Origin: Thalassolituus sp006212115
Lineage (GTDB): Bacteria; Pseudomonadota; Gammaproteobacteria; Pseudomonadales; Oceanobacteraceae
Strand: one strand, 5' to 3'
DNA: 64,000 nucleotides
Assembly: GCF_040372045.1 (NCBI RefSeq)
Contig: NZ_BAABWH010000009.1
Made by a program: the position numbers and the translations under genes. The notes under the pieces are model-generated. The model saw only the letters and a program-made list of their open reading frames with translations. It ran no database searches and was not told the origin of the DNA. Below are positions 1-7,461 of the stretch, piece by piece. Position 1 is the stretch's first letter. Each line of letters opens with the position of its first letter.

Positions 1-14
1 ATTGTCTGAACAAT

Positions 15-26
15 TTGTTAAAGAAC
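15..26 (-). promoter_or_regulatory. boxA-like rRNA antitermination site in an rrn leader
   Basis: Read on the minus strand this is GTTCTTTAACAA, followed by a stretch ending CAGACAAT, very close to the boxA region of the E. coli rrn leader (CTCTTTAACAATTTATCAGACAAT is the remembered form, split here only for comparison). It lies downstream of three strong promoters pointing left. The 16S rRNA gene itself should begin beyond position 1 and is not in the window. Confidence 0.75.
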
Positions 27-59
27 TTTGCTTCGTGTTTCACTCGAAGCGGGCTGCGC

Positions 60-87
60 ATTCTAAAGAGTTAATCTTCAATGTCAA
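60..87 (-). promoter_or_regulatory. rrn promoter, proximal copy
   Basis: On the minus strand: -35 TTGACA (82-87), 16-bp spacer, -10 TAGAAT (60-65), followed at once by a GC-rich discriminator GCGCAGCCCGC. GC-rich discriminators are typical of rRNA promoters under ppGpp/DksA control. It is the closest of three similarly built promoters to the boxA. Confidence 0.7.
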
Positions 88-139
88 CCTCTTTTTTCTG
101 ACTGGTCCGAAGTGATCCGTTCCGTTCAGAGCGGGGCGC

Positions 140-167
140 ATTATATAGTGATCATTTTCACTGTCAA
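140..167 (-). promoter_or_regulatory. rrn promoter, middle copy
   Basis: On the minus strand: perfect -35 TTGACA (162-167), 16-bp spacer, perfect -10 TATAAT (140-145), then a GC-rich discriminator GCGCCCCGCTC. An A-rich tract lies just upstream of the -35, as in UP elements. This is the best consensus match of the three promoters. Confidence 0.8.
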
Positions 168-230
168 CCCCTTGTTTTTCCTTTGTTTTTTCCGCTTCCG
201 GAAGAAGCCGTCTCAACTCAGGAGCGGCGC

Positions 231-258
231 ATTATAGAGATCTCATTCGCGCCGTCAA
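231..258 (-). promoter_or_regulatory. rrn promoter, distal copy
   Basis: On the minus strand: -35 TTGACG (253-258), 16-bp spacer, -10 TATAAT (231-236), then discriminator GCGCCGCTCC. The A/T-rich sequence upstream of the -35 runs into the last codons of tyrS, so an UP element and the tyrS 3' end would overlap. Confidence 0.75.
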
Positions 259-271
259 CAGTCTTTCTGAA

Positions 272-1570
272 TTATTTTTCAAGTTCGAACAGATGATGCT
301 TTTTCTTGCCCATACGAACCATAAAGAAGCGTCCATACATTGCCTTACTGGCAGCAAAGATCTCCTCGCCTTTCATGAGGTCGTCCATTCCGTATGCCTG
401 ACCGTTAACGATCACTGCATTCCGACCCAGCGCATCTTTAATTTGTTTGCCCTGCCCCATTCCAGCCTCAGACAGAATTGCTGTCAGTGGTTTATCCGCT
501 AGCGACGCTGCATTCATCTCACTTGATGGCAATCCATCTTGCTTAATCTGTTCCAGTTCATTTTCGGACAGCTGAGTCAGATCTCCGGAGAACAGGGCTT
601 CTGTAATACGGCGTGCTGATTCAAGCGCATCCTGACCGTGCACCATACGGGTGACTTCTTCTGCAAGAATCGGCTGTGCCGTCTTACGCCCGTCAATAGT
701 GGCATCGTGCGCTTCAATCTCCGCGATCTTTTCTACCGGCAGGAAGGTGAAGTAGCGCAGGAACTTATACACATCGGCGTCTGCTGTGTTCATCCAGAAC
801 TGGTAAAAGGCGTATGGCGAAGTCTTCGCTGGATCCAGCCACACAGCGCCAGATTCAGTCTTACCAAACTTTGTTCCGTCAGACTTGGTCACCAGCGGTA
901 CGGTCAATCCAAATGTCTGCGCTCCGTTCTGGCGACGCGACAGATCTATACCGCCAACGATGTTGCCCCACTGGTCTGAACCACCGACCTGAAGAGTACA
1001 GTCATAGCGACGGTTCAGTTCGGCGAAGTCCATGCCCTGTAGCAACGCGTAAGAAAACTCAGTGAATGAGATACCCGCGCCTTCGCGGTTGAGGCGCTGC
1101 TGAACGGACTCTTTATTGATCATGGCATTGACGGAGAAGTGCTTACCGACATCCCGCAGGAAGTCGAGCACGTTCATTTCACTTGCCCAGTCGAGGTTGT
1201 TGACGACCACCGCCGGATTTTCAACTCCATCAAAGGCAATGAACTGACTGACCTGGTTACGGATCTTGTCCGCCCAACCGGCAACGATATCCGGTGTATT
1301 CAGCTGACGCTCAGCAGCTTTAAAGCTCGGATCACCAATCAATCCGGTTGCGCCACCTACCAGAGCAATAGGCTTATGTCCCGCATCCTGAAAGCGACGA
1401 AGAACCAGCAGTGGGACGAGGTGACCAAGATGCAGACTATCTGCCGTCGGGTCAAATCCACAATAAAGCACGCGCGGCCCACCGTTAAGGTGTTCGTTAA
1501 ATTCGTCTTCGGCCGTGATCTGATTAAGTAGGCCACGTTCTTTCAGGTCGGCAATAAGTGCGGCTGTCAT
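272..1570 (-). CDS. tyrS: Tyrosyl-tRNA synthetase
   Basis: Class I aminoacyl-tRNA synthetase that charges tRNA-Tyr in the cytoplasm. The catalytic core has the HIGH-type motif in DSLHLGHLVPLL, the GGATGLIGDPS loop, the YALLQGMDF tyrosine-binding strand and the KMSKS equivalent KFGKT. A C-terminal S4-like RNA-binding segment ends near KAMYGRFFMVRMGKKK. The reading frame is open to an ATG at 1615, but I chose the ATG at 1570 because MTAALIADLKERGLL lines up with the N-terminus of E. coli TyrS and gives 432 residues, near the usual 424. Neither start has a good ribosome site. The stop lies directly against the distal rrn promoter with no clear terminator between them. Confidence 0.95.
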   Translation of the reverse strand: MTAALIADLKERGLLNQITAEDEFNEHLNGGPRVLYCGFDPTADSLHLGHLVPLLVLRRFQDAGHKPIALVGGATGLIGDPSFKAAERQLNTPDIVAGWADKIRNQVSQFIAFDGVENPAVVVNNLDWASEMNVLDFLRDVGKHFSVNAMINKESVQQRLNREGAGISFTEFSYALLQGMDFAELNRRYDCTLQVGGSDQWGNIVGGIDLSRRQNGAQTFGLTVPLVTKSDGTKFGKTESGAVWLDPAKTSPYAFYQFWMNTADADVYKFLRYFTFLPVEKIAEIEAHDATIDGRKTAQPILAEEVTRMVHGQDALESARRITEALFSGDLTQLSENELEQIKQDGLPSSEMNAASLADKPLTAILSEAGMGQGKQIKDALGRNAVIVNGQAYGMDDLMKGEEIFAASKAMYGRFFMVRMGKKKHHLFELEK

Positions 1571-1708
1571 GGGATCTATATTCACATATGGGTTGTCAGA
1601 AAGGCTGCTGAACATACCTGATCAAGGTGCAAAATCAAGTTCACCGGGTAAAATGCCCACTGATTGTTTACACTTTCCGCAAAATGAATATTAGGATGCA
1701 AGATTAAG

Positions 1709-2995
1709 ATGGCTCTGCCCGGGCAATTAGAGTATTTCCCGTTACGTCACCTGATAGGTGCCGGGCTCGGTATATTACTGATAGTAGTTCTGATGTTACT
1801 TCCCGATTCAGGTGACACCACGAAGGAACAGACATTCGTTATTGATCTTCCAGAACCCACTGAGTCTGACGTATCTCCGCCGCTACCCGAATTGGACTGG
1901 GAGTCTACCAAAGTAAAAAGTGGCGACAGTCTGTCCGTTCTCTTCAGCCGTGAGAATCTCAGTGCAGTGGATGTCATTGATATCGCTGCGGCGGTACCTC
2001 GTGATGTAATTAACTTAAAAGTTGGACAGGAAGTTCGTTGGGTCAGAACAGCTGACAACCGCATTTCCCAACTTGAAATCATCCTATCCCCACTCGCCCG
2101 TCACGCTATCACAAGAGAGGGCGATGGTACTCTGGCTTATGAACTGCTTGAACGCACCGCTGATTACATTCCCCGCTTTGCAACGGCCACCATCGATAAC
2201 TCTCTGTATTACGACGGCTCTCAGGCCGGTGTACCGGATCAGGTCCTCTATCAATTAGCTGCCATTTTCGGCTGGGATATCGACTTTGCACTGGATATCC
2301 GTAAGGGCGACTCTTTCAGTCTGATCTTTGAAGAGATTCAATTAGACGGCGAGCAGATTGGCTACGGTGACATCCTTATCGCTCAGTTCAATAATCGCGA
2401 TAGGGAGCTGGCAGCCGTCCGCTATGTAGACAGCGAAGGCAATGCCAACTACTTCACCCCGGAAGGGACCAGCATGCGTAAAGCCTTCCTGCGCAACCCG
2501 ATTGATTACTTCCGCATCAGCTCACGGTTCAACCCCAATCGACGCCATCCAATCCTGAATACCATCCGAGCACACCGGGGAACAGACTACGCTGCGCCAA
2601 CTGGTACGCCGATCAAGGCAGCTGGTGATGGCAAGGTGACGTTCGCCGGCCGTAACGGAGGCTACGGTAACGTCGTCGTTATTCAGCATGGCCAGCGCTA
2701 TCAGACTAAGTACGCGCACATGAGTAAGTTTGGTCGGGGTATTCGAGTCGGACGCTACGTCAAACAAGGCCAGATCATCGGATACGTTGGAACGACCGGT
2801 GCCTCTACTGGCCCACACCTTCACTACGAATTTCTGGTCGATGGCGTTCACCGGGATTCGCTACGGGTTAAGTTACCGAAAGCCGAGTCGATCAAGTCTT
2901 CAGAAAAGACCGCCTTCCTGAAGGAGTCGGATAAACTCACAGGTTGGCTGAGTGACTTCAGTGCAAGTATCAACAGCGGAGACAGCTTCCAATGA
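1709..2995 (+). CDS. mepM: Peptidoglycan DD-metalloendopeptidase, M23 family (MepM-like)
   Basis: Probable inner-membrane-anchored murein hydrolase that cuts peptide cross-links to allow wall growth. A single membrane segment lies at about residues 13-31 with the rest in the periplasm. An OapA/LysM-like module (VKSGDSLSVLFSR to KVGQEVRWV, about 70-115) is followed by a Csd3-like linker domain. The C-terminal LytM/M23 domain has the zinc motifs HRGTDYAAP (HxxxD) and GPHLHYEF (HxH), so it looks active. Length 428 is close to the family (about 440). The stop overlaps the anmK start by 4 bp (ATGA), so the two are co-translated. The symbol is given by family; the exact orthologue is not proven. 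Confidence 0.88.
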   Translation: MALPGQLEYFPLRHLIGAGLGILLIVVLMLLPDSGDTTKEQTFVIDLPEPTESDVSPPLPELDWESTKVKSGDSLSVLFSRENLSAVDVIDIAAAVPRDVINLKVGQEVRWVRTADNRISQLEIILSPLARHAITREGDGTLAYELLERTADYIPRFATATIDNSLYYDGSQAGVPDQVLYQLAAIFGWDIDFALDIRKGDSFSLIFEEIQLDGEQIGYGDILIAQFNNRDRELAAVRYVDSEGNANYFTPEGTSMRKAFLRNPIDYFRISSRFNPNRRHPILNTIRAHRGTDYAAPTGTPIKAAGDGKVTFAGRNGGYGNVVVIQHGQRYQTKYAHMSKFGRGIRVGRYVKQGQIIGYVGTTGASTGPHLHYEFLVDGVHRDSLRVKLPKAESIKSSEKTAFLKESDKLTGWLSDFSASINSGDSFQ

Positions 2996-4071
2996 GCCTG
3001 TGCATAGGACTGATGTCAGGTACGAGCGCAGATGGAATGGATGCCTGTCTGGTCGATATTACCGAGCAGCAGGTCACATTGATCGATGCTCTCTGTATTG
3101 AATACCCCAAAGAAGTGTCTGAGTTTTTCAAGGCTATTGCGGTAGCCGACAACCTCAGCGCAGAACTGGTCATGGATGCTGATCGTCTGATTGCTCAGTA
3201 CGGCGTACAAGCCGTCGTGACTCTCCTCAACAACAATCAGATAGACGCCAGTGAGGTTGAGTTAATCGGCAGCCACGGCCACACACTCCGTCATCGCCCT
3301 CAGCCAGAGGGTTTCAGCTGGCAGATCGGAGATCCTTCGTGGATCGCTGAGCATACTGGTATTACTTGTGTTGCGGACTTCCGACGCAGGGATATTGCAG
3401 CTGGCGGCGAAGGCGCCCCTTTGGTGCCAGCCTTTCATCAGCATGTATTTGCGGACCGCGAGCACAGCGCTGTTCTGAATATCGGCGGCGTTGCCAATCT
3501 CACCTTGCTGAATGACATACTGACAGGCTTTGATACCGGCCCAGGCAATGCGCTGATCGATGAATATTGCCAGCGTACTCTTGGGCAGGCATGCGATAGC
3601 AACGGCAGCCTTGCCGCCTCCGGAGTGATTATTCCCAAGCTGTTAGAGCAATGGCTTGCTCACCCGTACTTTGCAGAAGAACCGCCAAAGAGTACCGGTC
3701 GCGAAGTCTTTAATCTTGATGCCTTCCTGCCGGCACAATATTCGGCGACCGACGCTGATATTCTTCGAACGCTCACGGAACTGACCGCAGCGACGGTAAG
3801 TACTGCGTTGAGCAAGTGGTCTCCAACAACTCGTGAGCTACTGGTTTGTGGTGGCGGCCTGAAGAATACGTTTCTGATCGAACGCATTGCAGCGCTCTTA
3901 CCGGTAGTTAAAGTGCGGTCCAGTGCAGTAGCAGGAGCCGATCCGGACTGGGTGGAAGCCATGGCCTTTGCTTGGCTGGGATGGCGAACCATGAAGGGGT
4001 TATCGGGTAACGCCAGTACAGTGACCGGGGCGCAGGGCGAAAGAATTCTGGGTGGAATATTTCCTGCCTGA
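2992..4071 (+). CDS. anmK: Anhydro-N-acetylmuramic acid kinase
   Basis: Phosphorylates and opens 1,6-anhydro-MurNAc released by wall turnover, feeding cytoplasmic peptidoglycan recycling. The N-terminal phosphate loop CIGLMSGTSADGMDA is the family signature. Other conserved blocks are IGSHGHTLRH, QIGDPSWIAE, VADFRRRDIAAGGEGAPL, NIGGVANLT and FDTGPGN, with CGGG near the C-terminus. Length 359 is typical (about 370). It overlaps the peptidase gene by 4 bp, so a wall-cutting enzyme and a recycling kinase are made together. It converges with the minus-strand gene ending at 4100. Confidence 0.95.
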   Translation: MSLCIGLMSGTSADGMDACLVDITEQQVTLIDALCIEYPKEVSEFFKAIAVADNLSAELVMDADRLIAQYGVQAVVTLLNNNQIDASEVELIGSHGHTLRHRPQPEGFSWQIGDPSWIAEHTGITCVADFRRRDIAAGGEGAPLVPAFHQHVFADREHSAVLNIGGVANLTLLNDILTGFDTGPGNALIDEYCQRTLGQACDSNGSLAASGVIIPKLLEQWLAHPYFAEEPPKSTGREVFNLDAFLPAQYSATDADILRTLTELTAATVSTALSKWSPTTRELLVCGGGLKNTFLIERIAALLPVVKVRSSAVAGADPDWVEAMAFAWLGWRTMKGLSGNASTVTGAQGERILGGIFPA

Positions 4072-4084
4072 CAGAACGTCAGGC
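4066..4084. terminator. Possible bidirectional hairpin between convergent genes
   Basis: A perfect 7-bp inverted repeat, GCCTGAC / GTCAGGC with a 5-nt loop, overlaps the anmK stop codon and lies before the end of the facing gene. There is no T-tract on either strand, so intrinsic termination is uncertain. Confidence 0.35.
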
Positions 4085-4099
4085 GCGGAAGACTATCGC

Positions 4100-4684
4100 T
4101 TAAAAGTAAGCGTAACCGGCTTTTTCCAGGCGTTTATTCTCCTGGTCGGCAGAAGATACGCCCTCGATGAATGGAGGCAAATCCGTCATTTCAATGCCGC
4201 GCTGTCCAGTCCAGTAACGGCACACCTTCACATCAATGATATTGAACGCATCCAAACGCGCAGCAAGGTCAACCAGGGCTTTGTTGTCGCGATAGTTTTC
4301 ACGTTTAAAAAGTGCAATCTCATCCCCGGACAACACCAGAATAACCGGATCACGAGTTACATACTCATCCTGCCCTGAGGCTATTTTTTCGGCTCGCTGA
4401 AGCAAGTGAAGCATCTCATCGGCGGAGTGCTCCTGAATTTTTGCCTGAAACAGACTGGGAATATCGTTAATCGCGGGGGATGTGACCGGCACGATTTCCG
4501 CGGTAACGTCTCCCGACTGTACCGCCTCGATGGGAGCAGCGTTATCCGTAGCAGGTATCTCTGCTGCAGAGTCAGACACGACAACCGGCTCAATTGCATT
4601 TGCCGCATCCTGCGGCGGAACAACATCCTCAGCGAATGCCATAGAGCTTGTGGTAAAGATCAGAATCGAAAGAACAGTTCTCAT
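4100..4684 (-). CDS. Secreted protein of unknown function
   Basis: I do not recognise a family. The chosen ATG at 4684 gives a clear signal peptide (MRTVLSILIFTTSSMAFA, cleavage near A18) and has a strong ribosome site, AGGGGGTG, a few bases upstream; the longer frame to 4804 would overlap erpA and bury the signal peptide. The mature protein of about 175 residues starts with an acidic, Ala/Pro/Val-rich low-complexity stretch to about residue 70, then a more ordered part (LFQAKIQEHSADEMLHLLQRAEKI to the C-terminus) containing a cysteine and RYWTGQRGIEM. It lies just downstream of erpA on the same strand and is probably co-transcribed. Confidence 0.7.
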   Translation of the reverse strand: MRTVLSILIFTTSSMAFAEDVVPPQDAANAIEPVVVSDSAAEIPATDNAAPIEAVQSGDVTAEIVPVTSPAINDIPSLFQAKIQEHSADEMLHLLQRAEKIASGQDEYVTRDPVILVLSGDEIALFKRENYRDNKALVDLAARLDAFNIIDVKVCRYWTGQRGIEMTDLPPFIEGVSSADQENKRLEKAGYAYF

Positions 4685-4709
4685 GGGCACCCCCTGGATG
4701 CGTATCAGA

Positions 4710-5057
4710 TCAGATGGCGAACGACGAGCCGCAACCACATGTAGATGAAGCCCCAGGGTTAGATACCGCAAACCGCGAACCTTCGAGGCCTTCCTGGTAA
4801 TCAAGTACTGAACCTACTATGTATCCGTAGCTAAGAGAATCCACCAGCACGCGTACGCCTTCCTGACCGATTAGAGCATCGTCTTCAGCCTGCTCATCAT
4901 CAAAGGTAAAGCCGTATTGAAATCCAGAGCACCCACCGCCGGTCACGAACACTCTCAGACACAGATCATCGTCTGCCTCTTCGGCGAGGAGTTCGCGGAT
5001 CTTTTCTGCTGCCGATGGCGTGAGCTCTATCGGGGCTGCTTGCTGAACTGCTGACAT
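4710..5057 (-). CDS. erpA: Iron-sulfur cluster insertion protein ErpA
   Basis: A-type carrier that hands Fe-S clusters to apo-enzymes, including those of isoprenoid synthesis. The three cluster cysteines are visible: one in TGGGCSGFQYGF and two in the C-terminal STCGCGSSF. The N-terminal LTPSAAEKIRELL is the usual A-type carrier opening. Length 115 matches E. coli ErpA (114). The choice of ErpA over IscA/SufA rests on similarity and on the neighbourhood with argC and anmK, with no isc or suf genes nearby. Confidence 0.92.
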   Translation of the reverse strand: MSAVQQAAPIELTPSAAEKIRELLAEEADDDLCLRVFVTGGGCSGFQYGFTFDDEQAEDDALIGQEGVRVLVDSLSYGYIVGSVLDYQEGLEGSRFAVSNPGASSTCGCGSSFAI

Positions 5058-5108
5058 GGTTACCTTACGGATATAAGTTTTGTAGGATTATCTTCCTTCC
5101 CGAGTAAA

Positions 5109-5522
5109 TTAGTCAACTTTTGCCAACTCTGGCTCAGAGACGCCAGAACTGGACAGAGCCTCCGCACCATTGCCATGGATTAACTGGCCGTTGACCTGAG
5201 CACCTAACACCATTTCCATTGTGGCGTAGTGCACATCTCCTGTTATGCGGGCTTTTTTGGCGAGTTCAATATAATCGTAGGCATGAATATCACCGACGAC
5301 TTCACCATTAATGATCACGTTTGGGGCAGTAATGCGCCCTTCAACCCGCCCCTTGTCACTGATGCGAACAGATGCCTTTGAACCGGCCTCTGCAATCAGG
5401 TTGCCTTTAAGGACGCCATCGATCTGAATCGCGCCCTTTACTGTGATGTCACCACGAATTTCAGTACGCGCAGATATGACGGTATCAAAATCGATATTAT
5501 TGTTGGTTTTAGCACTGAACAT
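5109..5522 (-). CDS. Bactofilin family cytoskeletal protein
   Basis: Bactofilins self-assemble into polar or membrane-associated filaments that help localise wall enzymes or shape the cell. The core (about residues 14-110) is a run of short beta-helix turns with alternating valine/isoleucine and glycine (for example RGDITVKGAIQIDGVLKGNLIAE and GRITAPNVIINGEVVGDI, each part of a regular ladder), flanked by short disordered ends. Its ATG overlaps the stop of the upstream gene by one base (TGATG), so translation is coupled. A partner M23 peptidase, common for bactofilins, is present at 1709 but on the other strand. Confidence 0.88.
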   Translation of the reverse strand: MFSAKTNNNIDFDTVISARTEIRGDITVKGAIQIDGVLKGNLIAEAGSKASVRISDKGRVEGRITAPNVIINGEVVGDIHAYDYIELAKKARITGDVHYATMEMVLGAQVNGQLIHGNGAEALSSSGVSEPELAKVD

Positions 5523-6262
5523 CAGGCCTCTCCCTCGCTATTCCAATTGCGTGTTTCTTCTACTCGCTGTGAGTTACGTCCACGGGACTGCATGACGACC
5601 TGTAGTTGTTGCGGTGTGAAGTCTGCCGGGACGGTGAGCGTCCCTTTTAATTCCTGAAAGTACCGAAACCGGAACGGGATACCCAGCTCCGTCACCGCTT
5701 CATCGAGATCACGCAATGCGATGATTTCTTGCTGTCCCGCTCGTGTCCCGATGATGTTGACTGCAACTTCACCTTGTACGAAGTTCGTATTGTCGACGAC
5801 CTGAGTCATCATGACTGCATAACGATACTCTTGCCCTGACAACGCCTCGAGATCGATGCGACTTACACGTAAGCCTTTGTCCGTACTGCCCGGAGCCATA
5901 ATGCCTTTATAGAAAGCCACCTCCTGCTCGAGTGCGCCAACCTGATCCCTGAGGTCTTTGACCGTTGAGCGAAAGTCATCAGCGGCTTGGCGATCAACTT
6001 CGCCCCCCTTCTCAAGGACAGCCACACGTTGGCTAAGGTCATTGATTGTCTGCTCGCTGACGCGCAGGCCATCTTTCAGATAGCGGCCTTCTTCTTTCAA
6101 CACTTTGACTTGGTTGTAACTGTCGAAATAACCGTACAGATAACCGCCACCAGCGGTGATCAATATAAGTACCGCCAACCAGATAGCGCGTCTCAGGCGA
6201 TACCCTTTCGCCCGACGCACAATAACCAGCTCGTCCTGAACGCTTCCTTCAACCACCGCCAT
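5522..6262 (-). CDS. Membrane-anchored coiled-coil protein (DUF6776-like)
   Basis: Role not established. A short cytoplasmic N-terminus ends in a basic stretch (RRAKGYRLRRAI) followed by one membrane segment at about residues 28-46. A coiled coil of about 70 residues (QVKVLKEEGRYLKDG to QEVAFYKGIM) and a small globular periplasmic domain follow. This layout fits the DUF6776 family found between argC and bactofilin/erpA genes in related bacteria. The start has a good ribosome site (GGAGA, 6 bases away). Coupling to bactofilin suggests the two work together, perhaps with this protein anchoring or positioning the filament; that is inference. Confidence 0.7.
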   Translation of the reverse strand: MAVVEGSVQDELVIVRRAKGYRLRRAIWLAVLILITAGGGYLYGYFDSYNQVKVLKEEGRYLKDGLRVSEQTINDLSQRVAVLEKGGEVDRQAADDFRSTVKDLRDQVGALEQEVAFYKGIMAPGSTDKGLRVSRIDLEALSGQEYRYAVMMTQVVDNTNFVQGEVAVNIIGTRAGQQEIIALRDLDEAVTELGIPFRFRYFQELKGTLTVPADFTPQQLQVVMQSRGRNSQRVEETRNWNSEGEA

Positions 6263-6280
6263 GCAATGTCTCCAATCAGG

Positions 6281-7318
6281 TTACGGCATCAGTGCTACGT
6301 GCTGGAGGCCCATATCTTCTGGGAAGCCAAACATAATATTCATGCACTGAACGGCCTGCCCAGAAGAGCCTTTAACCAGATTGTCGATGGCCGACAACAC
6401 GATCACCTGCCCGGTGTCCTCATGATAGTGCAAGGCGAGACGACACACATTGCTGCCTTTAACACTGCGGGTAGCAGGCTGACTGCCGGCCGGGAGAACG
6501 TCCACAAACGGCTCGTCGGCGTAGCGTTTCTCAAAGATTGCTTGCAGGTCATCGATGTTCTGTCCCGGAATGCGCGCATACAAGGTAGCCAGAATACCGC
6601 GGATCATAGGGGCCAAATGCGGTGTGAAGGTGATATCGATGTCTTTACCGCCGGCAGCCGCCCTCAGCTCCTGACGGATTTCCGGCAAATGACGGTGCCC
6701 TGATGTGCCGTATGCCATAAAGCTGTCGGCAGTTTCGGCAAACAGCGAACCGACTTTCGCACCGCGTCCTGCTCCACTGACACCCGTTTTGCAGTCAGCG
6801 ATCAGTAGCTGATCGTCAATCAGTCCCTGCTCGATCAGGGGAATCAGACCCAGCTCTACCGAGGTTGGGTAACAACCCGGACACGCAACAAGACGTGCCT
6901 TACTGATATCGCTCCGATACACCTCAGGTAATCCGTATACGGCTTCTGGGAGAATGCCCGGTGCTCCGTGCTCCTGCCCGTACCATTTTTCCCATGTGGG
7001 GACATCTTTCAGACGGAAATCCGCAGATAAGTCGACAACACGAGCACCGGAGTTAAGTACCTCTTCCGCGAGTGCATGTGCTACCCCATGCGGAGTCGCA
7101 AAAAACACAACATCGCAGGCTCCGAGTGCATCCGCATCCGGTACAGTGAATTGCAGGTCCGTGTAGCCGCGGAGGTTGGGATACATATCATCCAGTCGCA
7201 CGCCTTCTTCACTGCGCGATGTAATCACCGCCAGTTCTGTTTCTGGGTGATGCACCAGAATACGCAACAACTCAACACCGGTGTAACCAGTGCCGCCTAC
7301 GATACCAACCTTAATCAC
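6281..7318 (-). CDS. argC: N-acetyl-gamma-glutamyl-phosphate reductase
   Basis: Third step of arginine synthesis: NADPH-dependent reduction of N-acetylglutamyl phosphate. The Rossmann motif VGIVGGTGYTGVELLR is at the N-terminus, and the catalytic cysteine is in VACPGCYPTSVELG at about residue 149. Length 345 is standard. It starts with GTG at 7318, supported by GGAG 8 bases upstream. It leads the minus-strand run argC, DUF6776-like, bactofilin, with 18 bp to the next gene. Confidence 0.96.
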   Translation of the reverse strand: MIKVGIVGGTGYTGVELLRILVHHPETELAVITSRSEEGVRLDDMYPNLRGYTDLQFTVPDADALGACDVVFFATPHGVAHALAEEVLNSGARVVDLSADFRLKDVPTWEKWYGQEHGAPGILPEAVYGLPEVYRSDISKARLVACPGCYPTSVELGLIPLIEQGLIDDQLLIADCKTGVSGAGRGAKVGSLFAETADSFMAYGTSGHRHLPEIRQELRAAAGGKDIDITFTPHLAPMIRGILATLYARIPGQNIDDLQAIFEKRYADEPFVDVLPAGSQPATRSVKGSNVCRLALHYHEDTGQVIVLSAIDNLVKGSSGQAVQCMNIMFGFPEDMGLQHVALMP

Positions 7319-7403
7319 AGCAAATCTCCGCTATAGTCCAGGAGCAATCCAGGAGTCTTCATACAGCAATCCTGCCGATTGTCGGCGGGATTGGAAAGAT
7401 GCG

Positions 7404-7409
7404 TATAAT
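7404..7409 (+). promoter_or_regulatory. -10 element (TATAAT) for the ClC transporter gene
   Basis: A perfect TATAAT sits 58 bp before the GTG start at 7462. The best -35 candidate is TTGTCG (7379-7384) with a long 19-bp spacer. Its position inside the longest open frame (ATG at 7399) argues that translation starts downstream, at the GTG. Confidence 0.5.
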
Positions 7410-7461
7410 AGCTCGTCTCAGGCTTTGTTCACACCATCCGGCCAGAAAGGAACCGTCAATC

